Below, one piece after another: positions 47,235 to 56,867 of a stretch of 64,000 nucleotides of DNA (positions are counted from its first letter, which is position 1; every line of letters begins with the position of its first letter). The position numbers and the translations under genes are program-made. Under the pieces are notes generated by a model. That model was not told the origin of the DNA. It saw only the letters and a list, made by a program, of their open reading frames with translations, and made no database searches. Source of the DNA: Acidovorax sp. 69 (GTDB lineage: Bacteria > Pseudomonadota > Gammaproteobacteria > Burkholderiales > Burkholderiaceae_C); NCBI RefSeq assembly GCF_002797445.1, contig NZ_PGEP01000001.1, positions 1,487,001-1,551,000 on the forward strand, in the 5' to 3' direction.

Positions 47235-48599
47235 ATGAACATGGCAGCACGCAGTGCCTCCGCCCCTTCTCAGGCACACCAGGCGCACCCCTCGGCCCAC
47301 CAGCCCCTGGCAGAGCGCCTGCGGCCCCGCACGTTGGGCGAGGTGATCGGGCAACAGCATGTGCTGGGCCCGGGTATGCCGCTGCGTCTCGCTTTTGAAT
47401 CGGGGCGCCCGCACAGCTGTATTCTTTGGGGCCCGCCCGGTGTCGGCAAGACCACCATTGCGCGCCTGATGGCCGATGCGTTTGATGCGCAGTTCATCAG
47501 CATCAGCGCCGTGTTGGGCGGGGTCAAGGACATCCGTGAGGCCGTGGAGCGCGCCGAGGCAGCGCGCGACGGGCTCATGCAGCAGCGCACCATCGTGTTT
47601 GTCGATGAGGTGCACCGCTTCAACAAGAGCCAGCAGGACGCCTTTTTGCCGCATGTGGAGGGTGGCCTGTTCACCTTCATCGGGGCCACCACCGAGAATC
47701 CATCCTTCGAAGTCAACTCGGCGTTGTTGTCGCGTGCAGCGGTCTACGTGCTGCAGCCTTTGTCCGAGCCAGATTTGAAGCAAATTGTGGCCCTGGCACA
47801 GGCAGAGAAAGCGCTGCAAGCTATCGAAGATGTAGCAATCGACCGGCTGGTGGCGTATGCCGACGGCGATGCCCGCCGATTGCTCAACACACTCGAAACC
47901 CTGGCCATGGCGGCCACGCAGGAGAAGCTGGACCAGATCACCGACGTCTGGCTGCTCAAGGTGCTGGGCGAGCGCATGCGCCGCTACGACAAGGGCGGCG
48001 AGCAGTTCTACGACACCATCAGCGCGCTGCACAAGTCGGTGCGCGGCTCCGACCCCGACGCCGCGCTGTACTGGCTGGTGCGCATGCTCGACGGCGGTGC
48101 CGATCCGCGCTACATGGCCCGCCGCCTGGTGCGCATGGCGAGCGAAGACATTGGCCTGGCCGACCCGCGCGCCCTGCGCCTGGCGCTGGACGCCACCGAG
48201 GTCTACGAGCGCCTGGGCACGCCCGAGGGAGAGCTGGCGCTGGCAGAGTGTGTGGTCTACCTGGCCGTGGCGCCCAAGTCCAATGCGGTCTACAAGGCCT
48301 ACAACGCAGCCCGCGCCTGGGTGAAGGCGGATGGCACGCGCCCCGTGCCGATGCATCTGCGCAACGCACCCACCCAGCTCATGAAGCAGCTCGACTACGG
48401 CAAGGGCTACCGCTACGCCCACGACGAAGAGGGCGGTTTTGCAGCGGGCGAGAGCTACCTGCCTGAAGGCATGCCCGAGCCCGGTTTCTACCAGCCGGTG
48501 GAGCGGGGGCTGGAGATCAAGATTGCGCAGAAGATGCGCAACCTGCGAGAGCGCAACACCACCGCAGGCCATGGCGGAGACTTCGGCGAGGAGTCTTGA
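47235..48599 (+). CDS. rarA: Replication-associated recombination protein A (MgsA/RarA)
   Basis: A 454-residue AAA+ clamp-loader-like ATPase that acts at stalled forks. Walker A is GPPGVGKTTIAR, Walker B is IVFVDEVHRFN, sensor 1 is GATTENPSFEV, and the C-terminal MgsA domain (PF12002) follows from about residue 260. Residues 183-201 (QIVALAQAEKALQAIEDVAI), in the small helical lid region, are encoded by an inverted repeat copy. Start ATG 47235 and ATG 47241 are both possible; AGGA has better spacing for 47241. It closes the ftsK-lolA-rarA group. Confidence 0.95.
   Translation: MNMAARSASAPSQAHQAHPSAHQPLAERLRPRTLGEVIGQQHVLGPGMPLRLAFESGRPHSCILWGPPGVGKTTIARLMADAFDAQFISISAVLGGVKDIREAVERAEAARDGLMQQRTIVFVDEVHRFNKSQQDAFLPHVEGGLFTFIGATTENPSFEVNSALLSRAAVYVLQPLSEPDLKQIVALAQAEKALQAIEDVAIDRLVAYADGDARRLLNTLETLAMAATQEKLDQITDVWLLKVLGERMRRYDKGGEQFYDTISALHKSVRGSDPDAALYWLVRMLDGGADPRYMARRLVRMASEDIGLADPRALRLALDATEVYERLGTPEGELALAECVVYLAVAPKSNAVYKAYNAARAWVKADGTRPVPMHLRNAPTQLMKQLDYGKGYRYAHDEEGGFAAGESYLPEGMPEPGFYQPVERGLEIKIAQKMRNLRERNTTAGHGGDFGEES
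47780..47836 (-). repeat. Dispersed 56-bp repeat inside rarA
   Basis: On the minus strand GCTAC, seven bases, ATAGCTT, two bases, AGCGCTTTC, then TGCCAGGGCCACAATTTG. Translated antisense as EKALQAIEDVAI, resembling RRALTATEVVAN in PhhB and HTVTATKSIVAA in the dehydrogenase copy, all in the same element frame. Confidence 0.7.
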
Positions 48600-48796
48600 C
48601 CGTTGGCTCCGGATTGAGCGGGGTACGCCAAGGATTTGCCACTTTATGCCGATTGTGCATGGTCAAGGTAATAAGTTTGCACATCAATTTTCCTGCGTGC
48701 ATCAATATTTCTTATGAATTGCGTTGCGCGCTGATGGGCCCAAAACCCGAGGGAAAACCCCGCCCGGCTTGGATAGGGGCGGTTGTGACTACTCGC

Positions 48797-48845
48797 TACA
48801 ATCCCGTCCACAAACCCGCACAGTTGTATTCCTGGCGGGTTTTTT
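48797..48845 (+). promoter_or_regulatory. Possible -10 box and leader hairpin upstream of livH
   Basis: The 328-base gap between rarA and livH holds a TACAAT -10-like box (48797-48802), no good -35, and then an 8-bp stem (AAACCCGC/GCGGGTTT, 48812-48842) with a 15-base loop and six T. The hairpin would lie in the livH leader and could end transcription early. Nothing else is recognisable in the gap. Confidence 0.4.
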
Positions 48846-48927
48846 GCTAGATGGCAGTCGGGCCCACAAGGCTGTACCGATTCCGGTGCCTGAGCGGTGG
48901 GTGCGTCACAAACGAAGGACTTCTCTT

Positions 48928-49857
48928 ATGGACATTTTGCTGCAACAGATCATCAACGGTCTGGTACTGGGCAGCATGTACGCCTTGATAGCCTTGGGCT
49001 ACACGATGGTGTACGGCATTATTCAACTGATCAATTTTGCGCACGGTGAGGTGCTCATGATTGGCGCTCTGACCAGTTGGAGCTGTATAGGAATGATGCA
49101 GGGTGCCATGCCCGGCGCGCCCGGCTGGGTCATTTTGCTGCTGGCCACCATCATTGCCTGCGTGGTCGCCGCAACACTCAATTTTGTGATTGAAAAAGTG
49201 GCCTACCGCCCTCTGCGCAGCAGTCCGCGTCTCGCTCCCCTGATCACGGCCATCGGCATGTCGATCCTGCTGCAGACGCTGGCCATGATCATCTGGAAGC
49301 CCAACTACAAGCCCTATCCGACGATGCTGCCCAGCGCACCCTTCGAGATTGGTGGCGCGTACATCACCCCCACGCAGATCCTGATCCTGGGCGTGACCGC
49401 AGTGGCCCTGGCCTCGCTGGTGTACTTGGTGAACCACACCAACCTGGGCCGCGCGATGCGCGCCACGGCGGAGAACCCCCGCGTTGCGTCCCTGATGGGC
49501 GTGAAGCCCGACATGGTGATTTCTGCCACCTTCATCATCGGCGCCATCCTGGCGGCCGTGGCCGGCATCATGTACGCCTCCAACTACGGCACGGCGCAGC
49601 ACACCATGGGCTTCCTGCCGGGCCTCAAGGCCTTCACGGCGGCGGTGTTTGGTGGCATCGGCAACCTCGCTGGCGCCGTGGTCGGCGGCATCTTGCTGGG
49701 CCTCATCGAAGCCATCGGCTCGGGCTATATCGGCACCCTCACCGGCGGTTTGCTGGGCAGCCACTACACCGACATCTTTGCGTTCATCGTGCTCATCATC
49801 ATCCTGACGCTGCGCCCTTCGGGCCTGCTGGGTGAGCGTGTGGCCGATCGCGCCTGA
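48928..49857 (+). CDS. livH: Branched-chain amino acid ABC transporter permease LivH
   Basis: A 309-residue permease (PF02653, LivH type) with about eight membrane spans. Landmarks are YALIALGYTMVYGIIQLINFAHGEV, the cytoplasmic EAA-like NLGRAMRATAENPRVASLMG and the C-terminal RPSGLLGERV. AAGGA lies nine bases before the ATG. It is the first gene of livHMGF, which together import branched-chain amino acids or related compounds; a binding-protein gene is not present in the window. Confidence 0.95.
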   Translation: MDILLQQIINGLVLGSMYALIALGYTMVYGIIQLINFAHGEVLMIGALTSWSCIGMMQGAMPGAPGWVILLLATIIACVVAATLNFVIEKVAYRPLRSSPRLAPLITAIGMSILLQTLAMIIWKPNYKPYPTMLPSAPFEIGGAYITPTQILILGVTAVALASLVYLVNHTNLGRAMRATAENPRVASLMGVKPDMVISATFIIGAILAAVAGIMYASNYGTAQHTMGFLPGLKAFTAAVFGGIGNLAGAVVGGILLGLIEAIGSGYIGTLTGGLLGSHYTDIFAFIVLIIILTLRPSGLLGERVADRA

Positions 49858-49870
49858 GGAGCCTCACACC

Positions 49871-50947
49871 ATGAAGAACACCAAAACCAACTGGATCATC
49901 GGCGCTGTCGCGCTGCTGGTGCTGCCGCTGCTCCTGCAATCCTTTGGCAACGCCTGGGTGCGTATTGCCGACCTGGCGCTGCTGTATGTGCTGCTGGCCC
50001 TGGGCCTGAACATCGTGGTCGGCTACGCCGGCCTGCTGGACCTGGGCTATGTGGCTTTCTACGCCGTGGGCGCCTACCTGTTTGCCCTGATGGCCTCGCC
50101 GCACCTTGCGGACAACTTTGCGGCCTTTGCTGCCATGTTTCCCAACGGCTTGCACACCTCGCTCTGGCTGGTGATACCGGCTGCGGCGATATTGGCGGCA
50201 TTTTTCGGAGCCCTTCTCGGGGCGCCCACGCTGAAGCTGCGCGGTGACTATCTGGCCATCGTGACCTTGGGTTTCGGTGAAATCGTCCGCATCTTCCTGA
50301 ACAACCTGGATCACCCCATCAACCTGACCAACGGCCCCAAGGGCCTGGGCCAGATCGATTCGGTCAAGATCTTCGGCCTGGATCTGGGCAAGCGCCTGGA
50401 GGTATTCGGTTTCGACATCAGCTCCGTCACGCTGTACTACTACCTGTTCCTGGTGCTGGTGGTGATTTCCATCGTGATCTGCTACCGCCTGCAGGATTCG
50501 CGCATCGGCCGCGCCTGGATGGCCATCCGTGAAGACGAAATCGCGGCCAAGGCGATGGGCATCAACACGCGCAATATGAAGCTGCTGGCCTTTGGCATGG
50601 GCGCTTCGTTTGGCGGCGTGTCGGGTGCCATGTTCGGTGCCTTCCAGGGCTTTGTGTCGCCTGAGTCCTTCAGCCTGATGGAGTCGGTCATGATCGTCGC
50701 CATGGTGGTGCTGGGTGGTATCGGCCACATCCCCGGCGTGATCCTGGGTGCGGTGTTGCTGTCGGCCCTGCCTGAAGTGCTGCGGTACGTGGCCGGCCCG
50801 CTGCAGGCCATGACGGACGGCCGTCTGGACTCCGCCATCCTGCGCCAGCTGCTGATCGCGCTGGCCATGATCATCATCATGCTGTTGCGTCCCCGTGGTT
50901 TGTGGCCTGCGCCCGACCATGGCAAGAGCCTCACGCAGAAGACCTGA
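49871..50947 (+). CDS. livM: Branched-chain amino acid ABC transporter permease LivM
   Basis: A 358-residue LivM-type permease (PF02653), with YVLLALGLNIVVGYAGLLDLGYVAFYAVGAY and the loop GRAWMAIREDEIAAKAMGINTR. It begins 13 bases after livH with a GAGGAG ribosome site; an upstream in-frame start would overlap livH and is not needed. It forms the membrane channel with LivH. Confidence 0.95.
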   Translation: MKNTKTNWIIGAVALLVLPLLLQSFGNAWVRIADLALLYVLLALGLNIVVGYAGLLDLGYVAFYAVGAYLFALMASPHLADNFAAFAAMFPNGLHTSLWLVIPAAAILAAFFGALLGAPTLKLRGDYLAIVTLGFGEIVRIFLNNLDHPINLTNGPKGLGQIDSVKIFGLDLGKRLEVFGFDISSVTLYYYLFLVLVVISIVICYRLQDSRIGRAWMAIREDEIAAKAMGINTRNMKLLAFGMGASFGGVSGAMFGAFQGFVSPESFSLMESVMIVAMVVLGGIGHIPGVILGAVLLSALPEVLRYVAGPLQAMTDGRLDSAILRQLLIALAMIIIMLLRPRGLWPAPDHGKSLTQKT

Positions 50948-50967
50948 ACACCGCAGAAAGTCAGAAC

Positions 50968-51762
50968 ATGGCAGAGAACACTAACAATTCGGCCAAAGAC
51001 GTGGTGCTGAAGGTTGCAGGCATTTCCAAGCGTTTTGGTGGCCTGCAAGCCCTCTCCGACGTGGGCATCACCATCGAACGGGGCCAGGTCTACGGCCTGA
51101 TCGGCCCCAACGGTGCTGGCAAGACCACGTTCTTCAACGTGATCACCGGCCTGTACACCCCCGACAGCGGCACCTTCGAGTTGGCAGGCAAGCCCTACGA
51201 GCCCACGGCTGTGCACGAAGTCGCCAAGGCGGGCATTGCGCGCACCTTCCAGAACATCCGCCTGTTTGCAGAAATGACGGCACTGGAGAATGTGATGGTG
51301 GGCCGCCACATCCGCACCAAATCAGGCTTGCTGGGCGCCGTGCTGCGCACCAAGAGCTTCAAGGAAGAAGAAGCGGCCATCGCCAAGCGCGCACAAGAGC
51401 TGCTTGACTACGTGGGCATCGGCAAGTTTGCTGACTACAAGGCGCGCACTCTCTCTTATGGTGACCAGCGCCGTCTGGAGATCGCCCGCGCCCTGGCCAC
51501 CGATCCGCAACTCATTGCCCTGGACGAGCCCGCTGCTGGCATGAATGCCACCGAGAAGGTGCTGCTGCGTGAGCTGATCGACCGCATCCGCAAGGACAAC
51601 CGCACCATCTTGCTGATCGAGCACGATGTCAAGCTGGTGATGGGCCTGTGCGACCGCGTGACGGTGCTCGACTATGGCAAGCAGATCGCCGAAGGCACGC
51701 CTGCCACCGTGCAGAAGAACGAAAAAGTGATTGAGGCCTATCTGGGCACCGGAGGACATTGA
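50968..51762 (+). CDS. livG: Branched-chain amino acid ABC transporter ATP-binding protein LivG
   Basis: A 264-residue ATPase (PF00005). Walker A is GPNGAGKTTFFN, the ABC signature is LSYGDQRRLEIARAL, Walker B is LIALDEPAAGMN, and the H-loop IEHDVKLVMGLCD follows. The C-terminal region (EGTPATVQKNEKVIEAYLG) is the usual BCA_ABC_TP_C tail (PF12399). It lies 20 bases after livM. Confidence 0.95.
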   Translation: MAENTNNSAKDVVLKVAGISKRFGGLQALSDVGITIERGQVYGLIGPNGAGKTTFFNVITGLYTPDSGTFELAGKPYEPTAVHEVAKAGIARTFQNIRLFAEMTALENVMVGRHIRTKSGLLGAVLRTKSFKEEEAAIAKRAQELLDYVGIGKFADYKARTLSYGDQRRLEIARALATDPQLIALDEPAAGMNATEKVLLRELIDRIRKDNRTILLIEHDVKLVMGLCDRVTVLDYGKQIAEGTPATVQKNEKVIEAYLGTGGH

Positions 51763-51764
51763 GA

Positions 51765-52493
<729 letters not shown>

Positions 52494-52542
52494 GTCGACC
52501 CCACCAGACCTGCTGCGCGGCGTTTTTTAGACGCATGCAGTC

Positions 52543-52574
52543 AAGGCACTTCCTTCGGGCAGTGCCTTTTTTTT
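52543..52574 (+). terminator. Terminator after livF
   Basis: AAGGCACT pairs with AGTGCCTT across a ten-base loop, followed by a run of eight T. Confidence 0.92.
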
Positions 52575-52605
52575 GGCCCGTGGGTGGCAATTAAGTTGTG
52601 AAATT

Positions 52606-52662
52606 GCTATGCTTTATATAGCTACTTGTGCATATTCCATAAGCGCAATCTGGCATTTTGTT
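52606..52662 (+). repeat. Dispersed 56-bp repeat, intergenic copy after livF
   Basis: GCTAT, seven bases, ATAGCTA, two bases, TGTGC, then AAGCGCAATCTGGCATTTTG. It lies in the 520-base gap between livF and the DUF47 gene; apart from this copy, the livF terminator and the motif at 52955 I see nothing else in that gap. Confidence 0.72.
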
Positions 52663-52954
52663 CATAATTTGCTTTCTACCAAAGTTGTGGCACCCATCAC
52701 CTCGCCATGGGTGCCCTTCCATCTTTGGCATCGCGCCGGGCTTGTGTGCCTTTTTCCGGGCTTTGTATGGGCCAGCCACCGAAATGGGACGACCCGTTGG
52801 CAGGGTCCTGCCGAGTAGGTGTGTGTATTTCATTGCCTGCAGTGGTTGAAGGGGCGCTTTCTGGGGGCCTGCGGTAGCCCCAGTCTTGCCCGACGTCACC
52901 ACCGGTGGGCCTTGGTCCGTCAGGTCGGACGGTTAAACTCGCCGGGTCACGAAA

Positions 52955-52977
52955 AAGTCATGCTGCTGTCATGACTT
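52955..52977 (+). promoter_or_regulatory. Pho-box-like or palindromic motif upstream of the DUF47-PiT operon
   Basis: AAGTCAT, GCTG, CTGTCAT resembles a PhoB box in the right orientation, 45 bases before the DUF47 ATG. The same bases also form a perfect inverted repeat, AAGTCATG and CATGACTT seven bases apart, so a dimeric repressor site or an RNA hairpin is equally possible. Confidence 0.5.
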
Positions 52978-53016
52978 GGCCTCTTTCAAAAAATCGATCC
53001 CGTTCCAGGAGTTCCC

Positions 53017-53664
53017 ATGCTGTTTGCCAAGCTGTTGCCACGCGAAGGCAATTTTTTCGAAATGTTCAACCAGCATGCAGACCGCATCGTCGAGGCGGCC
53101 CGGGCCTTCTCGCAACTGGTAGCGAACTACAACGACCCACACTTGCGGGACAAATACAACCAGGATGTGGACAACGCCGAGCGTGCTGCCGACCGCGTGA
53201 CACACGAGGTGAACAAGGCCATCCACAAGACCTTCATCACCCCCATCGACCGTGAGCAGATCCACACGCTGATCAACACCATGGACGATGTGGCCGACCT
53301 GATCCAGGACTCGGCCGAGACCATGGCGCTCTACGACGTGCGCCACATGACGGAAGAGATTACCCGCCTCACCGACCTGAGCCTCAAGTGCTGCGAGCGC
53401 CTGCGCGATGCCGTCAAGCTGCTCGACAAAATTGCCGACCCCGCTGTGGCCGAAGCCGCGCTCAAGACCTGCGAAGAGATTGACAAGCTTGAATCCGATG
53501 CCGACCGTGTGATGCGCAGCGCCATGAGCAAGCTGTTCCGTGAAGAACCCGATGTGCGCGAAGTGATCAAGCTCAAGGCGATTTACGAGCTGCTGGAGAC
53601 GATCACCGACAAGTGCGAAGACGTCGCCAACTGCATCGAGGGCATCGTCCTCGAAAACTCCTGA
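53017..53664 (+). CDS. DUF47 (PhoU-like) phosphate transport accessory protein
   Basis: A 215-residue all-helical cytoplasmic protein of the DUF47/PhoU_div family (PF01865), usually encoded with PiT-type phosphate permeases and thought to regulate or stabilise them. It contains the acidic metal-binding helices DNAERAADRVTHEVNKAIHK and TMDDVADLIQDSAETM. GGAG precedes the ATG. It lies 18 bases upstream of the PiT gene, forming a two-gene phosphate operon. Confidence 0.93.
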   Translation: MLFAKLLPREGNFFEMFNQHADRIVEAARAFSQLVANYNDPHLRDKYNQDVDNAERAADRVTHEVNKAIHKTFITPIDREQIHTLINTMDDVADLIQDSAETMALYDVRHMTEEITRLTDLSLKCCERLRDAVKLLDKIADPAVAEAALKTCEEIDKLESDADRVMRSAMSKLFREEPDVREVIKLKAIYELLETITDKCEDVANCIEGIVLENS

Positions 53665-53682
53665 TCCGGCGGGCTGACCAGC

Positions 53683-54692
53683 ATGGAAACCGTACAGACG
53701 GCCCTGTGGGTTGTGGTTTTGCTTGTGGCGTTGGCGATCCTGTTCGACTTCATGAACGGGTTCCACGACGCGGCCAATTCGATTGCCACGGTGGTGTCCA
53801 CCGGGGTGCTCAAGCCGGCACAGGCGGTGTTATTTGCCGCTTTCTTCAATTTTGTGGCCATCTTCATCTTCCACCTCAGTGTGGCCGCGACGGTGGGCAA
53901 AGGCATCGTGCAGCCCGGCGTGGTCGATACCCATGTGGTGTTCGGTGCCCTGGTCGGCGCAATCACCTGGAATGTGATCACCTGGTACTACGGCATCCCC
54001 AGCAGCTCTTCGCATGCGCTTATCGGTGGCATTGTGGGGGCCGTGATTGCCAAGGCGGGGGCGGGTGCCCTGATGTCCGCCGGTATTCTCAAGACCGTGG
54101 CGTTCATCTTCGTTTCGCCGTTGCTGGGTTTTGCATTGGGGTCGCTGATGATGGTGGCTGTGGCATGGATCTTCCGGCGGACGCGACCGAGCAAGGTGGA
54201 CAAGTGGTTCCGCCGGTTGCAGTTGGTGTCTGCGGGCGCGTACAGCCTGGGCCATGGTGGCAACGATGCACAAAAGACCATCGGCATCATCTGGTTGCTG
54301 CTGATTGCGACGGGGTACTCGTCGGCATCTGACGCATCGCCGCCGGTTTGGGCCATCGTGAGTTGCTATGTGGCCATCGGCCTCGGGACCATGTTTGGTG
54401 GCTGGCGCATCGTGAAAACCATGGGCCAGAAAATTACCAAGCTCAAGCCCGTGGGTGGCTTCTGTGCCGAGACAGGTGGTGCGATGACGCTGTTTCTGGC
54501 GACCACGCTGGGGATTCCGGTCTCGACCACCCACACGATCACCGGCGCGATCGTCGGGGTGGGCTCTACCCAGCGCGCCAGTGCTGTGCGTTGGGGGTGG
54601 CGGGCAACATCATCTGGGCCTGGATTCTGACCATTCCTGCCAGCGCGTTTGTGGCCGCCGTGGCCTACTGGATCAGCCTGCAAATCTTCTGA
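53683..54692 (+). CDS. pitA: PiT family inorganic phosphate permease, frameshifted in this sequence
   Basis: A phosphate:cation symporter (PF01384) of about 336 residues with ten or so membrane spans. The two repeated signatures are FDFMNGFHDAANSIATVVSTGVL and SLGHGGNDAQKTIG; VSTTHTITGAIVG is also typical. As given, the frame breaks near the end: the run of five G at 54593-54597 must hold six to continue VAGNIIWAWILTIPASAFVAA to the stop at 54692. One added base restores a full-length protein, which points to a sequence error. DUF47 precedes it and a terminator follows. Confidence 0.92.
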
Positions 54693-54750
54693 TCGTCAGT
54701 GCCCTCTGGGCGGAGGCCGGCGAAATGCTGCTGGTGCTCCCTGAAAAGCA

Positions 54751-54793
54751 CCAAAGCCCCGGCGGATGTTCATCTGCCGGGGCTTTGGTTTTT
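54751..54793 (+). terminator. Terminator after the PiT gene
   Basis: A perfect 13-bp stem (CCAAAGCCCCGGC and its complement) with a 12-base loop, followed by T residues. It can also stop transcription of the convergent TM2 gene. Confidence 0.9.
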
Positions 54794-54815
54794 GCGACAA
54801 CGGGCCGTGGGGTGC

Positions 54816-55262
54816 CTACTGCGAGATCTTGCGGGCTTCCTCGATCTGGTACTCGAAGTACCTCTGAAAACTGAAAGCGAGGCTGGCCATGAGCACTGTG
54901 GTGCCGATCAGCAGCGACACCACAATGGCACCGATGGTGATCCACTGGGTTCTCCCTGGCTCGGCGTCTGGCGCGGCGCTGGGGTTGAAGCGGGCGTTCC
55001 AGGCCTCGGGCGTCATCAGTGCGTACAGAATGGCGCGCAGTGCACACCCTGCAATCGTGAAGCCCAGCAACGGTATCAGCACCCAGCTGTAATGGTCGTC
55101 CTGCCCCAGTTGCTGGACCCGCTGGATGCCGTAAATGCCCAAGGCCGTCGGGATGGGGAGCAGCCAGCCGAGCATGTCGGAGAGGCCGTGCAGGTAAAAG
55201 CGGTGCAGGCCCAGCGGGCCGCCCACGAAGGCGAGCCAGGCCGCCACGGTTTTGTTTTTCAT
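54816..55262 (-). CDS. TM2 domain membrane protein
   Basis: A 148-residue small membrane protein. It starts MKNKTVAAWLAFVGGPLGLHRFYLHG, the TM2-domain signature (PF05154), and has about four hydrophobic segments with a polar loop (FNPSAAPDAEPGRTQ). Function unknown. It lies 10 bases downstream of the GNAT gene on the same strand, so the two may be co-transcribed. Confidence 0.75.
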   Translation of the reverse strand: MKNKTVAAWLAFVGGPLGLHRFYLHGLSDMLGWLLPIPTALGIYGIQRVQQLGQDDHYSWVLIPLLGFTIAGCALRAILYALMTPEAWNARFNPSAAPDAEPGRTQWITIGAIVVSLLIGTTVLMASLAFSFQRYFEYQIEEARKISQ

Positions 55263-55272
55263 GCCCGATTAT

Positions 55273-55794
55273 TCATTCAGGAGAGGTGGTGTCCCCTGCG
55301 CCCAGGGTCTTTTCCATGAGAACGATGTCGCGCCAGGCACCAAATTTCCAACCCACGGAGCGCATCACCCCCACGTCGGTAAACCCCAGGGCCCTGTGCA
55401 CGCCGATCGAGCCTGCATTGGCCGAGTCGCCAATCACGGCCAGCAGCTTGCGTACTCCCGCTGCCTCGGCCTGCACCGCCAGCTCGGTCAGCAGTTTGCG
55501 GCCCAGGCCCATTCCGAGAGCTTGGTCGGCGACATAAATCGAATCCTCGGCCGAAAAACGATACGCCGGGCGCGGTTTGAACCAGTTGGCGTAGGCAAAA
55601 CCTAGCACCTGCCCCTCTTTTTCTGCCACCAGCCAGGGCAGGCCGCGTGCCAGAACGTCCGCGCGACGGCCGAGCATGTCGGTCTCGGAGGGAGGGTCGA
55701 TCTCGAACGTACCGGTGCCGTGCAGCACATGGTGTTGGTAAATAGCGGTAATTGCGGGGATATCGCTGTCGGTGCTAGGTCGGATGGTGGGCAT
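55273..55794 (-). CDS. GNAT N-acetyltransferase (phosphinothricin/Pat-like)
   Basis: A 173-residue acetyltransferase (PF13420/PF00583) of the Pat/Bar-like group that acetylates small amines. Landmarks are IYQHHVLHGTGTFEIDPPSETDM, the YRFSAEDSIYVADQALGMGLGRKLL acetyl-CoA loop and GVHRALGFTDVGVM near the C-terminus. ATG at 55794 is preferred over a longer frame. It is divergent from rpsP. The substrate is unknown. Confidence 0.85.
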   Translation of the reverse strand: MPTIRPSTDSDIPAITAIYQHHVLHGTGTFEIDPPSETDMLGRRADVLARGLPWLVAEKEGQVLGFAYANWFKPRPAYRFSAEDSIYVADQALGMGLGRKLLTELAVQAEAAGVRKLLAVIGDSANAGSIGVHRALGFTDVGVMRSVGWKFGAWRDIVLMEKTLGAGDTTSPE

Positions 55795-55808
55795 TTTGGG
55801 GAAATGGA

Positions 55809-55814
55809 TATAAT
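55809..55814 (+). promoter_or_regulatory. TATAAT -10 box upstream of rpsP
   Basis: A perfect TATAAT lies 125 bases before the rpsP ATG in the GNAT/rpsP divergent region, on the plus strand. The matching -35 is weak. Confidence 0.5.
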
Positions 55815-55939
55815 CGCGGGCTTTGCAGCGTGTCGCTGGCCGGGTGGCCATGTCGCGTGTCTCAAGCGTTGCGAATATGGTTGCGAATACAGTGGCTCAA
55901 GGCAAAGGTTGCCGGAGTTCACCACCCGAAGGATAAATC

Positions 55940-56191
55940 ATGGTCGTCATTCGACTCTCCCGCGGCGGCTCCAAGGGCCGTCCTTTCTTCAATATCGTTG
56001 TTGCTGACAAGCGCGTGCGCCGTGACGGCCGCTTCATCGAGCGCATCGGTTTCTATAACCCCACCGCCAAGGAAACCGAAGAAGGCCTGCGCATCGTGCA
56101 AGACCGTCTGACGTATTGGCAGAGCGTGGGCGCCCAGTCCTCGCCTACCGTGGACCGCCTGATCAAGCAAGCCGCCAAGAAGGCTGCTTAA
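55940..56191 (+). CDS. rpsP: 30S ribosomal protein S16
   Basis: An 83-residue S16 protein (PF00886): [23 protein letters not shown] and [15 protein letters not shown] are diagnostic. It is the first gene of rpsP-rimM-trmD-rplS, the standard proteobacterial operon, but a strong stem-loop separates it from rimM. Confidence 0.98.
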   Translation: MVVIRLSRGGSKGRPFFNIVVADKRVRRDGRFIERIGFYNPTAKETEEGLRIVQDRLTYWQSVGAQSSPTVDRLIKQAAKKAA

Positions 56192-56200
56192 AGCTCCCTG

Positions 56201-56245
56201 AAAAGGGCGGGTTTCGTCGGCTTGCCTGGCGAAACCCGCCCTTTT
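56201..56245 (+). terminator. Stem-loop between rpsP and rimM
   Basis: A perfect 16-bp stem (AAAAGGGCGGGTTTCG and its complement) with a 13-base loop, followed by only four T. It lies inside the operon and probably acts as a partial terminator or an mRNA-processing or stability element. Confidence 0.8.
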
Positions 56246-56268
56246 CCTATTCTGGAATCCCTACCACC

Positions 56269-56838
56269 ATGGCCACCCATTTGTCCCTAGAACCAGCAGA
56301 GCTGCCCGCCGATGCCATTGAAGTGGGGCGCATTGCCGATGCCTGGGGCGTCAAGGGCTGGTTCAAAGTGTTGTCCCACAGCAGCAGCCCCGAGGCGCTG
56401 TATTCAACCAAACAGTGGTACCTGCTGCCGTCTGAGCGGGGTGCCAAGACGTTTACGGGCACTGTGCGGTTGTCCATCCGCCAGGCCAAGGACCATTCCG
56501 ACACCGTGGTGGCCTGGGCGCAAGGCATTGATGACCGCGATGCGGCCGAGGCATTGCGCGGCGCGCGTATCTTTATTCCTCGGTCGAGTTTCCCGTCCAC
56601 CACAGAAGATGAGTATTACTGGGTCGATTTGATCGGCCTGGATGTCACCAACCGCGAAGGCGTTGCGCTGGGACGGGTGCAGGAACTGATGTCTACAGGC
56701 CCGCAGACAGTGCTGGTCTTGGCCTACGAACACAATGGCAAGGCGCAGGAGCGCATGATTCCTTTCGTCTCGGCCTTTATCGATAAGGTGGACCTGCCTG
56801 AAAAGCGCATCACGGTCGATTGGCAGCCTGACTACTGA
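56269..56838 (+). CDS. rimM: Ribosome maturation factor RimM
   Basis: A 189-residue 16S rRNA processing factor (PF01782 plus PRC barrel PF05239). It has VGRIADAWGVKGWFKVLSHS at the N-terminus, the middle DDRDAAEALRGARIFI and the PRC segment YYWVDLIGLDVTNREG. The ATG at 56269 follows the stem-loop. It sits 29 bases before trmD. Confidence 0.96.
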   Translation: MATHLSLEPAELPADAIEVGRIADAWGVKGWFKVLSHSSSPEALYSTKQWYLLPSERGAKTFTGTVRLSIRQAKDHSDTVVAWAQGIDDRDAAEALRGARIFIPRSSFPSTTEDEYYWVDLIGLDVTNREGVALGRVQELMSTGPQTVLVLAYEHNGKAQERMIPFVSAFIDKVDLPEKRITVDWQPDY

Positions 56839-56867
56839 CCGGCTCGGACCAGGCCGCGTTACACACC

